NCBI RefSeq assembly: GCF_900168045.1 | Contig: NZ_FUYY01000001.1 | Coordinates: 868,001-932,000 of the forward strand | Direction of reading: 5' to 3' | Source: Salegentibacter holothuriorum | Lineage (GTDB): Bacteria; Bacteroidota; Bacteroidia; Flavobacteriales; Flavobacteriaceae | Length of the DNA: 64,000 nucleotides | In this document: positions 35,680-44,325 of the stretch, in pieces | Position numbering within the stretch: position 1 is the stretch's first letter | Layout: the number at the start of each line of letters is the position of its first letter | The notes under the pieces: model-generated | The model's database searches: none | Seen by the model: only the letters and a program-made list of their open reading frames with translations | What the model was told of the DNA's origin: nothing | Made by a program: the position numbers and the translations under genes

Positions 35680-35870
35680 TGTTGTTCGCCTTCCTGCCCT
35701 TCATTTCTTTTGCTCGTCCAAAAGAAACGAAGCAAAGAAAAAGACGCCTTTTTCAAGGAATTTTTTGGCGAAAATGCCAAAAACCGTGAACAAAACCCCG
35801 CGGAGGATCGATTGAAAAAATCGATTCTCCTGAATCTCGGAGTTTTGTCCACATATTCTGCGAAAAAGGA
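35680..35870. repeat. Structured intergenic repeat with three hairpins
   Basis: The 35585-35908 gap holds no gene. It contains TTTCTTTTG (35704-35712) pairing with CAAAAGAAA (35719-35727), and TTTTTGGC (35762-35769) pairing with GCCAAAAA (35776-35783). A longer hairpin at about 35790-35847 has ACAAAA/TTTTGT outside and GATCGATT/AATCGAT inside. The sequence type (TTTTGCTCGTCCAAAAGAAA) is one I recall as widespread in flavobacterial genomes, often mis-annotated as short proteins. Confidence 0.65.
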
Positions 35871-35908
35871 TTAAATTAAAAAATGAAAAATATTCAAAAT
35901 CTATCAAA

Positions 35909-36502
35909 ATGAAAAATGCAATTTATAGCTTAATGATTCTGGCTTTTAGTTTTAGCGGAATAGCACAGGAAGAATTTATTTCAGAAGAAACTCAGATAAA
36001 AATGGCAAGCTTGGCTGCGCCCGAAGAAGATAGGGATGCCGTGACTGTTTATGGCTATGATAAAGATGGAAAAGTAGTCCTACTGAAAGAAGGCACCAAT
36101 AACCTGGTTTGCATTGCTGACAACCCTGATATGAATGGTATTTCGGTAAGTTGTTATAACAAAAAACTTGAGCCTTTTATGTCTCGTGGCCGTCAATTGA
36201 AGGCTGAAGGTAAAGATATGATGGAAGCACGCGAAGTTCGCAAACAGGAAGTAGAAAGCGGAAAACTCAAAATGCCCGATGCACCCAGTATGACCTATAT
36301 TCTTTCTGGAAAAGAAGAAAATTTAAATCGTGAAACCGGGGAGCTTAAAGATGCAAAATTGCGCTATGTAATTTATATGCCCTATGCTACCACAGAAGAA
36401 ACAGGACTTCCCGACAAGCCACACACTCCAGGAATGCCATGGCTTATGGATCCAGGCACACACCGCGCACATATTATGATTACCCCGGCAGATAAGAATT
36501 AG
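35909..36502 (+). CDS. Secreted protein of unknown function
   Basis: This 197 aa protein has a clear signal peptide (MKNAIYSLMILAFSFSGIAQ, cleaved before EEF). The mature part is hydrophilic with a DAVTVYGYDKDGKVVLLKEG segment, two Cys (NLVCIAD and ISVSCYN) that could form a disulfide, and a C-terminal TPGMPWLMDPGTHRAHIMI motif rich in Pro and His. I recognise no family function. A short ATG reading frame at 35882 ends just before it and is not its start. It ends 4 bases before a 101-bp repeat. Confidence 0.75.
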   Translation: MKNAIYSLMILAFSFSGIAQEEFISEETQIKMASLAAPEEDRDAVTVYGYDKDGKVVLLKEGTNNLVCIADNPDMNGISVSCYNKKLEPFMSRGRQLKAEGKDMMEAREVRKQEVESGKLKMPDAPSMTYILSGKEENLNRETGELKDAKLRYVIYMPYATTEETGLPDKPHTPGMPWLMDPGTHRAHIMITPADKN

Positions 36503-36505
36503 ACA

Positions 36506-36606
36506 TTTTATTGGCACCGCCAAAGGGTATAATACCCCGGGGCTTGCCTCGAAATTAAAAATTTGTTTCCAACGAATGCCTTGTGGGCTTGCCCCGAGAT
36601 AGTTTA
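36506..36606 (-). repeat. 101-bp repeat, copy A (inverted orientation)
   Basis: In minus orientation this runs TAAACTATCTCGGGGCAAGC to TGGCGGTGCCAATAAAA, nearly identical to the copies at 40503 and 40739. It can fold through GGGC-AA-GCCC inside CTC/GAG pairs, and TTGGC-GGT-GCCAA at the end. It fills the convergent gap between the secreted protein and the MFS gene. Confidence 0.9.
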
Positions 36607-36616
36607 CTGAAAAAAG

Positions 36617-37765
36617 TTATTCCTGAATATTCTCTTTTTTCTGTTTAAAGAAAAGCTGGGAAATAGGAATTAGCATTAATGCTGAAGTAAAAAAGAGGAT
36701 AAAAGATATTTTTAAGTTAAAAATATGTGCCAGGTATCCAACAAGTGGTGGGCCTAAAAGCATTCCCACAATAGCATACGTACTAATAATGGAAATAGCC
36801 ATTCCCGGGGAATATTTTTTAGAGGTGCCGGCCAGGAGAAAGGTCATGGGTATTACTGCTGCGACGCCAATACCTACCAAACAAAATCCTATTATTGCCG
36901 GCCAGAAATAAGGAAACACAATCATAAGTAAGACACCCAGGCATACCAATGAGGCACTTATAATATAATTCTTTTCCATTCCTATTTTTTCCACAATCTT
37001 ATCTGAGAAGAAACGGGACAGAGCCATAAAAACCATAAAGATCAAGTATCCAAGGGTAAATACGTCTTCCTTTACCACTTCTTTAAAATAGACACCGCTC
37101 CAATCAAACATTCCGCCTTCAGTAATCGCGGCAAGAAAAACAATAAAACCAAGATACATAGTAGGTTTATCTGGTTTTCCTAATCGAAGTTTATTTCCCT
37201 GGGTAGATCGATCTTTTTTCAATAAAAATGAAAAAGCTACGAAAGCTAAAACTAGCGTAAAAATAGCTACCGCGGGTAAATGCTTATAAATAGGAACCTG
37301 TAATTTTACCATTAAGGTAGAAATTACAACACCTAAAAGACCGCCAGTACTCCAAAGACCGTGGAAAGAACCTATAATTTTTCGCTTAAAAGCTTTCTGC
37401 AAGGTTATGGATTGCGTATTTATGGCGATATTAAAAATCCGCATAGAAAAAGCGAAACAAAATATACCTAAAATAAGAAAAACAAGATTATCAGCTAATC
37501 CAATAATGGCGAGTGATGCGGCTAAAAGAATAAACGAAACGATTAAAGGATATCTACTTTCAAAACGTGACACAAGCCATCCTGAAACCGGAAGTCCAAC
37601 AAGAGAGCTTATTGGCATTACCATAAGCAAATTCCCTAATTCTGCTTCGTTTAAATCAAAAGTCATTTTAATGTTAGGAATTCGCGAGGCCCAGGTAGAA
37701 AAACAAAATCCTGATAAGAAGAAATAGGTGCTTAAAGCAATTCGTTGTTGGATTTGGACTTTCAT
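36617..37765 (-). CDS. MFS transporter
   Basis: Starting at ATG 37765, this 382 aa protein has about twelve membrane helices. A GTG start 15 bases upstream is possible. The N-terminal FFLSGFCFSTWASRIPNIK and the SGWLVSRFESRYPL loop between helices 2 and 3 are typical of the major facilitator superfamily, YbjJ-like branch. The substrate is unknown; sugars or drugs are possibilities. It lies downstream of the MATE gene on the same strand, separated by a 170-base gap with a diverged repeat. Confidence 0.85.
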   Translation of the reverse strand: MKVQIQQRIALSTYFFLSGFCFSTWASRIPNIKMTFDLNEAELGNLLMVMPISSLVGLPVSGWLVSRFESRYPLIVSFILLAASLAIIGLADNLVFLILGIFCFAFSMRIFNIAINTQSITLQKAFKRKIIGSFHGLWSTGGLLGVVISTLMVKLQVPIYKHLPAVAIFTLVLAFVAFSFLLKKDRSTQGNKLRLGKPDKPTMYLGFIVFLAAITEGGMFDWSGVYFKEVVKEDVFTLGYLIFMVFMALSRFFSDKIVEKIGMEKNYIISASLVCLGVLLMIVFPYFWPAIIGFCLVGIGVAAVIPMTFLLAGTSKKYSPGMAISIISTYAIVGMLLGPPLVGYLAHIFNLKISFILFFTSALMLIPISQLFFKQKKENIQE

Positions 37766-37784
37766 TTTTAAAACTTTCACATCA

Positions 37785-37882
37785 GTAAATTATCTCGAGG
37801 TAAGCCCACGAAGTATTAAATGGATTTCTTTTAGATTCCGAAACAAGCCTCGGAGTATTTGAATCTCGATTATCGAGTAAAA
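37785..37882 (+). repeat. Diverged relative of the 101-bp repeat, copy D
   Basis: It shares AAGCCCACGAAGTATT and CAAGCCTCGGAGTATTTG with the 101-bp repeats but ends in the palindrome CTCGAT-T-ATCGAG (about 37864-37876). The same tail is found in the copy at 49929. Confidence 0.6.
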
Positions 37883-37938
37883 TTGCTTTTTATTTTTCAG
37901 CAAAAAAACAAATAAAACTTGTATTAGCTTACAATAGA

Positions 37939-39330
37939 TTAAAGTTGACGGTGGCGGTAGCGAATAGTTCTTAGCTTCCAATACCCCATCTTATAATAAG
38001 AAAACGCCACAATAGCAGCAATAAGATTAGAGATAGGAAAAGCCCACCAAATACCTTCAAAAGAAAGGTTGGTATTATTAGACAACAAAAAAGCCATAGG
38101 AAAACGAATAATCCAAAGCGCAAAAACTGAAATTAGCAAAGAAGCCTTTGTGAATCCGGCGCCATTAAACACCCCATTTAAAACCTGCTGTACTCCAAGT
38201 ACGCCAAAACTGGGTGCCATAATTTTAATAAATAAAGATCCGTCTCTAATCACGCTGGGATCGTTGGGGACAAAAAATGCAGTAATGGGTTCCGCTAAAA
38301 AGAACAGCATTAAACCAACAGCTGTAAGTCCAAAAAAAGCGATTTTAGCACTCAAATTCCCTATTCTTTCAGCTCGCTTTATTTTTCCTGCTCCAATATT
38401 TTGACCAATTAAGGTGGTGGTAGCCATTGCAAAACCAAGCGCAGGCACTACTATAAGACTTAAAATCCTACTTCCAATTCCGTAAGCAGCAACAACTTCG
38501 CTTCCAAAACTGGTTACGAGCATTACCATAACCGTCATTCCCGCTGCCCTGGTAGACATCTCCATACTGGAAGGAATCCCAATATTGAACATTTTTCGTG
38601 TCCAGGAGAAGTCAAATTTCATTTTGCTAAAATTTATTTTAATTCCTCTATTCCCCCTAAAAAGAATTATTAAACCGGTTAGTGCAGATAATCCCTGGGT
38701 AATAACACTGGCTACCGCAGCTCCGGCTACACCAAATCCTGGGATAGGTCCAAATCCAAAAATAAAAAGCGGATCTAAAACTAAATTTAAAAATACAGTA
38801 GCCAAAACCACATACATTGGCAGCAGTACGTTTCCAATGCCCCGCATTAAAGACTGAAACACATAAAACATAAACAGGAAAATAAAACCCAGTGAAGAAA
38901 CCTGAAAATAGCTTACCGAATCACTTAAAATTTCGGGACCCGCTCCAATGAGTTTCATTAACGGTGCTGAAGAAAAGTACCCTACAACAGCCAGTAAAAC
39001 AGAAATAAAAAAGATCACCACAACGGTTTGTGAAGAGCTATAATTTACCTGATCCTGATTCTCTGCGCCTTTATATTGCGAGACAATTACCGTACCCGCA
39101 AGGGTTAAGCCGGCGCCCAGGGAAAGAATTAAAAAAAGAATAGGGAAACTTATACTAACCGCTGCAACAGCATTTGCCCCTAGCCTACCCAACCAAAAAG
39201 TATCTATTAATTGATAAGCTGTTTGTAAAATATTTGCCAGAATAATAGGCCAGGCCAAATTAGCCAGAGAACTAAAGATCTTACCTTCAGTATATTTTAT
39301 GGGTTGTTTTCTCTTTCGCAATCTCTTCAA
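37939..39330 (-). CDS. MATE family multidrug efflux transporter
   Basis: This 463 aa protein has twelve predicted helices arranged as two six-helix bundles. The N-terminal LANLAWPIILANILQTAYQLIDTFWLGRLG and the mid-protein NIGIPSSMEMSTRA repeat of that pattern are diagnostic of MATE exporters. These extrude cationic compounds using a sodium or proton gradient. The start ATG at 39330 is followed by a basic leader. The substrate cannot be read from sequence. Confidence 0.93.
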   Translation of the reverse strand: MKRLRKRKQPIKYTEGKIFSSLANLAWPIILANILQTAYQLIDTFWLGRLGANAVAAVSISFPILFLILSLGAGLTLAGTVIVSQYKGAENQDQVNYSSSQTVVVIFFISVLLAVVGYFSSAPLMKLIGAGPEILSDSVSYFQVSSLGFIFLFMFYVFQSLMRGIGNVLLPMYVVLATVFLNLVLDPLFIFGFGPIPGFGVAGAAVASVITQGLSALTGLIILFRGNRGIKINFSKMKFDFSWTRKMFNIGIPSSMEMSTRAAGMTVMVMLVTSFGSEVVAAYGIGSRILSLIVVPALGFAMATTTLIGQNIGAGKIKRAERIGNLSAKIAFFGLTAVGLMLFFLAEPITAFFVPNDPSVIRDGSLFIKIMAPSFGVLGVQQVLNGVFNGAGFTKASLLISVFALWIIRFPMAFLLSNNTNLSFEGIWWAFPISNLIAAIVAFSYYKMGYWKLRTIRYRHRQL

Positions 39331-39536
39331 AATTTAAGCCTTGCAAGTAAAGAAAAATATCTCCCAACTTAGTCTTTCAGCTTGGTTTTAACCATTTCTT
39401 AAAAATATTTCATAAAAGTAACAAACAAGAGCTATTATCTACTTCAAATAAACATTAAACTGACTTTCCTCATACAAAACCTAGAGCATTCTTATTAAGT
39501 TTACAGTAATACGGAACAGCAAAAAAAATAATAATC

Positions 39537-39770
39537 ATGAAAGCTACTATCTCATTAGAAGAACTTAATTGCGGAAATTGTATAACATACCTTACCCAGC
39601 AACTCTCTAAGATTAAAGATATCTACGATATTTCGGCTGACGAAAAAGCGGCCAGGGTTTCCTTTATATACAAATCTGAAGTTGCCGCATTGGAGGCTGT
39701 AGGGATTTTTAATTCTATTCGTAAACTAGAAAATAGGGGTAACTGTGAACAGAACCTTAAAATTGCCTAA
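39537..39770 (+). CDS. Small HMA-like metal-binding protein
   Basis: This 77 aa protein resembles the heavy-metal-associated fold. It begins MKATISLEELNCGNCITYL, with the CxxC (CGNC) at the expected loop position, then a beta-alpha-beta pattern. A third Cys lies near the C terminus (NRGNCEQ). Such proteins carry copper or related metals to P-type ATPases or sensors, but none is adjacent. It is 21 bases upstream of the racemase gene and probably co-transcribed. Confidence 0.7.
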   Translation: MKATISLEELNCGNCITYLTQQLSKIKDIYDISADEKAARVSFIYKSEVAALEAVGIFNSIRKLENRGNCEQNLKIA

Positions 39771-39791
39771 ATTCAAAAAAAGTAATGGATT

Positions 39792-40475
39792 ATGAATTTA
39801 CTGGGAATGATTGGAGGCACCTCCTGGCACTCTACTATAGAATATTATAGACTTTTAAATGAACTTGTAGGTGAGGAAATTGGAACGCAACAAAATCCGC
39901 CCTTACTTTTGTATAGTTTAAACGTAAAGTTAATGCGTAAAAACGATGCTGAAAAGATTAAAAATTCATATTTAGAAATTGCTCAAAAGCTGGAAAATGC
40001 CGGTGCAAAGGCAATAATAATTTGTGCCAATACGCCACATTTAGTTTTTGATTATGTACAACCAAAAATCAATATTCCCGTACTTCATATTGCAGATGCT
40101 ATTGCTAAAAAGGCAAAGCAAAAAGACTTTAAAAAACTAGGCCTTCTAGGCACAAAACCAACAATGCGGGGTAGTTTTTTATCGGGAAGATTACGAGATA
40201 AACACCAAATAGAAACCTTGATCCCTACTGATGAGTATATTGATGAAACCCATCGGATTATTTCAGAAGAACTTACACAGGGGAAATTTACAAATGCGGC
40301 AAAAGACTTCTATTTAGAACAAATGCAGTTGTTAAAAGAGCGGGGTGCTGAAGCTATTATTTTAGGCTGCACCGAACTTCCTATGCTTATCAAGGAAAAA
40401 GATACTGAAATTCCACTTTTAGATACCACAAAACTTCATGCGGAAATGGCTGCCGAATTTATTCTGAAAGATTAA
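39792..40475 (+). CDS. Aspartate/glutamate racemase family protein
   Basis: This 227 aa protein has the paired cysteines of the PLP-independent racemase family: IIICANTPH (about residue 78) and ILGCTELPM (about 195). It begins MNLLGMIGGTSWHSTIEYYR, typical of the YgeA-like aspartate racemase branch. These enzymes interconvert L and D forms of Asp or Glu. It follows the HMA-like gene at 21 bases. Substrate preference is not determined by these motifs. Confidence 0.9.
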   Translation: MNLLGMIGGTSWHSTIEYYRLLNELVGEEIGTQQNPPLLLYSLNVKLMRKNDAEKIKNSYLEIAQKLENAGAKAIIICANTPHLVFDYVQPKINIPVLHIADAIAKKAKQKDFKKLGLLGTKPTMRGSFLSGRLRDKHQIETLIPTDEYIDETHRIISEELTQGKFTNAAKDFYLEQMQLLKERGAEAIILGCTELPMLIKEKDTEIPLLDTTKLHAEMAAEFILKD

Positions 40476-40502
40476 AAGCTTTTAAGCGTGAAGCTTATAC
40501 AG

Positions 40503-40603
40503 TAAACTACCTCGGGGCAAGCCCACGAAGTATTCGTTGGAAACAAATTTTTAATTTCGAAGCAAGCCTCGGGGTATTACACCCTTTGGCGGTGCCAATA
40601 AAA
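40503..40603 (+). repeat. 101-bp repeat, copy B
   Basis: This full-length copy differs from copy C at five of 101 positions by eye. It starts TAAACTACCTCGGGGCAAGC and ends GGTGCCAATAAAA. It sits between the racemase stop and a terminator hairpin. Confidence 0.92.
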
Positions 40604-40652
40604 AAGGCCACAACCTGGTTTATCCCTACTTAAACCAGGTCGCAACCTTTTT
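40601..40652. terminator. Terminator after racemase gene
   Basis: ACCTGGTTTA (40613-40622) pairs with TAAACCAGGT (40631-40640), flanked by AAAAAGG (40601-40607) and CCTTTTT (40646-40652). Both strands end the stem in a T run, so it may work in both directions. Confidence 0.8.
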
Positions 40653-40738
40653 ACCCCAAACAAAATATCTAACCAAATATATCAAGAATAGAAACTGGCT
40701 ACAATACCCCAATAAGGGTATATTTCCTTTTTTTGTTG

Positions 40739-40839
40739 TAAACTACCTCGGGGCAAGCCCACGAGGCATTAGTTGGAAACAATTTTTTAATTTCGAGGCA
40801 AGCCTCGGGGTATTACACCCTTTGGCGGTGCCAATAAAA
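40739..40839 (+). repeat. 101-bp repeat, copy C
   Basis: This is in the same orientation as copy B, 236 bases further on. The gap 40476-40905 consists of copies B and C, the terminator, and about 85 bases of AT-rich sequence between them with no gene. Confidence 0.92.
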
Positions 40840-40905
40840 TCTGCTTACATTGTTTTCTCAAAAAAAGAGTTTTAAAATATGTCGTTAACAAAGTCAACCT
40901 ATTAA

Positions 40906-41400
40906 ATGGATCTACATCTAAAACAAATAAAAAAAGAAATTTATGACAAATGCGCTCTTAAAATTTCCAGGTTTAAAATTGAATTAGAGAGTAAAGAATA
41001 TGACGCTTGTCAATTTGAATTAAATGGTTTAAATATTGTAAGCAGAAATGCGAAAGTCACCCCTAAAAAAGCCGGGCAGTTCGTAACATTCTGGAAAAGA
41101 ATTGGGGATGAACCAATTGAGCCATTTAACCAGAAAGACAAAATTGATTTTTATGTAGTAAATGTTCGAACAGAAAAAGAATTTGGACAATTTGTATTTC
41201 CGAAATCTATGTTGATCAAAAAAGGCATCATTTCAACAGAAAAAAAGGAAGGAAAAAGAGCTTTTAGAGTTTATCCAAAATGGGATCATGTAAAAAGTAA
41301 ACAAGCCGAAAGAACACAAAAATGGCAATTAGATTATTTTTATGAAATAAACAATACAATTGATCTTAAAAAAGTGGAACAATTGTACAAAGAAAAATAA
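40906..41400 (+). CDS. MepB family protein
   Basis: This 164 aa protein matches the MepB family, named after a gene next to the mepA efflux pump in Staphylococcus aureus. Family features are SRNAKVTPKKAGQFVTFWKR, FYVVNVRTEKEFGQFVFPKS, and the C-terminal FRVYPKWD and QKWQLDYF. The fold may bind nucleic acid, but the function is not established. A single gene starting at ATG 40906, it follows repeat copy C and precedes a methyltransferase gene by 66 bases. Confidence 0.85.
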   Translation: MDLHLKQIKKEIYDKCALKISRFKIELESKEYDACQFELNGLNIVSRNAKVTPKKAGQFVTFWKRIGDEPIEPFNQKDKIDFYVVNVRTEKEFGQFVFPKSMLIKKGIISTEKKEGKRAFRVYPKWDHVKSKQAERTQKWQLDYFYEINNTIDLKKVEQLYKEK

Positions 41401-41466
41401 ATTATACCGCAGCTGATTTATTTTAAAAAAGAGCTTATTTTCAGAAATATTAAAATCACAAATAAA

Positions 41467-42087
41467 ATGAGTATCGCTGAAGCATACAATTGCTGGGCAG
41501 AGACCTACAACGATGTGCCTAATAAAACCAGAGATTTAGAAGCCAGGGTAATTCGGGAATCTTTAGAAGGTAAAAACTTGAATAATACCTTAGAATTAGG
41601 CTGTGGCACTGGGAAAAATACTTATTGGCTGGCAGAGCGATCTAAAAAACTTACTGCATTAGATTTTTCGGAAAAGATGCTGGAAAAAGCAAAGCAACTT
41701 GACAGGGAAAACAAAATTAATTTTCAGCAAGCTGATCTTAATCTGGTCTGGCCGGTACCTACAGAACATTTTGATCTTATTAGCTGTAGTTTAGTATTAG
41801 AGCATATAGAAAACCTGGATTTTATTTTTGTTGAAGCTTATAGAACGCTTAAGAAAAACAGTTCTTTTTTTATTTGTGAACTTCATCCTTTTAAACAATA
41901 CCTGGGCAGCAAAGCCCGCTTTGAAAACGGAAATGGCACAATAGAGTTAGAAGTAAATATGCACCACATTTCAGATTATATTGCCGCTGCTCAAAAATCG
42001 GGATTCCGTATCAAAAAAATAAACGAAAGTTTTGATGAAGACCAAAAAGAAATCCCGAGACATATTTCTTTTATCTTTGAGAAATAA
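41467..42087 (+). CDS. Class I SAM-dependent methyltransferase
   Basis: This 206 aa protein has the Rossmann-type methyltransferase fold. Motif I is LELGCGTGKNTYWLAE (about 40-55), the acidic motif II is LTALDFSEKMLEKA, and post-I elements are INFQQADLN and DLISCSLVLEHIENLD. The substrate is not evident; BioC- or UbiE-like small-molecule methylation is possible. It is the last plus-strand gene before the convergent serine-biosynthesis fusion gene, 28 bases away. Confidence 0.88.
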   Translation: MSIAEAYNCWAETYNDVPNKTRDLEARVIRESLEGKNLNNTLELGCGTGKNTYWLAERSKKLTALDFSEKMLEKAKQLDRENKINFQQADLNLVWPVPTEHFDLISCSLVLEHIENLDFIFVEAYRTLKKNSSFFICELHPFKQYLGSKARFENGNGTIELEVNMHHISDYIAAAQKSGFRIKKINESFDEDQKEIPRHISFIFEK

Positions 42088-42115
42088 CCCCCGGGATATA
42101 TTCTAAAAAAATAAC

Positions 42116-44008
42116 CTAATATAAAACCCTAAAACGTATAGTTCCTTTTAGACCTTTTAGATCTTTAATTACCTTTTTATCGTACTTTTTATCAATATCT
42201 GTAATTACATAACCAATGGTTTCATTGGTTTTTAAATATTGCCCTTCAATATTAATATCATGCCCGGCAAGAATCCTGTTGATTTCCGCTAAAATTCCCG
42301 GCCTGTTTTCGTGAATATGAATAAGCCTATGCGCGTTATAAAGTACCGGCAATTGTAAATTAGGGAAGTTAACCGAGTTGGTGGTACTTCCGGTATTTAT
42401 ATATTCAATGATTTTTCCCGGAACAAAATTCCCTATATTTTCCTGAGCTTCTAGCGTACTACCCCCAATATGCGGAGTTAAAATTACGTTGGGTAAATTC
42501 CTTAATTCAGAAATAAACTCTTCGTTATTGGTTTTGGGTTCTTGCGGATAAACATCTATTCCAGCACCCATAATTTTTCCTGACTCTATATTCTTTTTAA
42601 GCGCTTTTATATCTACTACGTGCCCCCTACTTAAGTTAATAAAGATTACGTTATTCTTCATATAGCCAAATTCTTTTTCGGCTATTAAATTTTTATTTTC
42701 TTGTCTTCCATCTACATGCAGCGTAACAATATCTACAGTCTCTAAAAGTTCTTTTAGGGAATTACACTTGGTAACATTACCCATGGGCAACTTTTCTTCT
42801 ACATCGTAATAATAAACATCAAAACCAACAGATTCTGCCATTACAGAAAGTTGAGCTCCAATATTACCATAACCTATAATTCCAAGTTTCTTTCCACGGG
42901 TTTCAAAACTGTTATTAGCAGATTTATCCCATTTACCTTCGTGCATTAACCTCATCTTGTCTGGAAGGTTACGCATTAGCAAAATAATCTCCCCTATGGC
43001 CAGCTCTACAACAGATCTTGTATTACTATATGGCGCATTAAATACCGCAACTCCTTTCTTTAAACACGCCTGAAGGTCTATTTGGTTGGTTCCTATACAA
43101 AACGCTCCAACCGCTATTAAGCGGTTAGCATTTGAAAGTACTTTTTCAGTTAGATGGGTCTTAGATCTAATTCCAATTACCGAAACATCTTTTATCTTTT
43201 CACAAAGTTCATCTTCATCCATGGCACCGGGATGTACCGTTACATTATAACCTTCTTTCTTCATAATGTCTACAGCGTCTTGATGTACGTTTTCAAGAAG
43301 TAAAACATTAATTCTGTTTTTAGGGTAAGAGATCGCTTTGTTCATATTGTGTACAAATAAAAATTCATCTAAACTTGGAGTGATGTGGTCTGCTTTTTCA
43401 AGAATATTTGCTCTTTCCACATTTTCGGTAAAAGCATAAAACTTATTAGCAAGACCTGCAGCTTTAATTTCATAATCGGTATAACCATCACCAATTACGT
43501 ATACATCACCTTTTAATTTTAATTGTTTGAGTTGTTCTACTTTTCCGTTATTGGAAGAAAGCACATTGTTTTTATCAAAACCAACAATATCTCCATTTTC
43601 ATTAAACTGAAAAGTATTGGCAAAAACATTTTCAGGCTTAATTCCATAAGGTTCTACAATAGGAACTATAAATTCCTTAAAACCATTAGATACAATATAG
43701 ATATTTTCGTGGTTATCATTAAAGAACTCCCGGTTTCTAACAAAAGAGAAAGACACTCTTTCACTTAAATTGGTCACCAAATCGGGCAAATGACTTTTAT
43801 TGGCCTTTAAAAGTCTTAGACGTTCAACAAGGGATTCCCTAAAAGACATTTCCCCTTTCATCCCCTTATCTGTTAAGGCTTCAACCTCGGCAAGGTTCTT
43901 ATTTCTATCGGGATCGTTTGCCAGGGAAATTTCGCCTAAAACATCAAGGGCTTCAACCTGGGTAAACGTACTATCAAAATCTATTACAAAGTGCTTGTTT
44001 TCACTCAT
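42116..44008 (-). CDS. Phosphoserine phosphatase-phosphoglycerate dehydrogenase fusion (SerB-SerA)
   Basis: Started at ATG 44008 this is a 630 aa protein; a further 15 codons upstream look non-coding. Residues 1-220 form a HAD phosphatase of the phosphoserine type: DFDST (Asp10, Asp12), IVSNGF, the Lys of NGKVEQL and GDGYTDYE. Residues about 230-540 are D-3-phosphoglycerate dehydrogenase: substrate IRSKT, NAD-binding GIIGYGNIG, and the catalytic His in TPHIGGST. An ACT domain (about 555-630) should bind serine for feedback control. The first and last steps of serine synthesis are thus in one chain. SerC is not nearby. Confidence 0.92.
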   Translation of the reverse strand: MSENKHFVIDFDSTFTQVEALDVLGEISLANDPDRNKNLAEVEALTDKGMKGEMSFRESLVERLRLLKANKSHLPDLVTNLSERVSFSFVRNREFFNDNHENIYIVSNGFKEFIVPIVEPYGIKPENVFANTFQFNENGDIVGFDKNNVLSSNNGKVEQLKQLKLKGDVYVIGDGYTDYEIKAAGLANKFYAFTENVERANILEKADHITPSLDEFLFVHNMNKAISYPKNRINVLLLENVHQDAVDIMKKEGYNVTVHPGAMDEDELCEKIKDVSVIGIRSKTHLTEKVLSNANRLIAVGAFCIGTNQIDLQACLKKGVAVFNAPYSNTRSVVELAIGEIILLMRNLPDKMRLMHEGKWDKSANNSFETRGKKLGIIGYGNIGAQLSVMAESVGFDVYYYDVEEKLPMGNVTKCNSLKELLETVDIVTLHVDGRQENKNLIAEKEFGYMKNNVIFINLSRGHVVDIKALKKNIESGKIMGAGIDVYPQEPKTNNEEFISELRNLPNVILTPHIGGSTLEAQENIGNFVPGKIIEYINTGSTTNSVNFPNLQLPVLYNAHRLIHIHENRPGILAEINRILAGHDINIEGQYLKTNETIGYVITDIDKKYDKKVIKDLKGLKGTIRFRVLY

Positions 44009-44256
44009 ATTTAAGGGCTGTAAAATGAACCCTAAAACTACTATTTTTAGCAATCTTATTACACTAATTTCAAGAAAAATACGAGGTGAAAAAGCTGGTT
44101 ATTTATAGATTTCAATATTTCTTAATATGTTATAGCTTAAATTAAAAAGCTGCTAAGATCTATAGAAATTTAGGTTATAAAAATGAAGTTTTCGGGATTT
44201 TAAAAATAAAAAGTCTTTTCTAATAAAACGTGAATTACAAAGAAATACCCAAAGAG

Positions 44257-44301
44257 TCAAAAAAAATGCCTTTACTCAGCAAATTTGCTGTAGTAAAGGC
44301 A
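44257..44301 (-). terminator. Terminator downstream of azurin
   Basis: TGCCTTTACT (44267-44276) pairs with AGTAAAGGCA (44292-44301), and CAGCAAATTTGCTG between them extends the stem. On the minus strand a run of eight or nine T follows. The remaining 44054-44256 gap is AT-rich with no gene seen. Confidence 0.85.
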
Positions 44302-44325
44302 CTTTAAGAATAATATAAAACGTTG

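Noticed and set aside
35649-35907. Two minus-strand reading frames of 67-68 codons in the gap after the ABC permease.
   Set aside because: They are translations of a structured intergenic repeat; such frames are commonly mis-annotated.
40503-40839. Two direct repeats with a spacer, considered as a CRISPR array.
   Set aside because: The repeats are 101 bp, only two are in tandem, an inverted copy lies elsewhere, and no cas genes are present.
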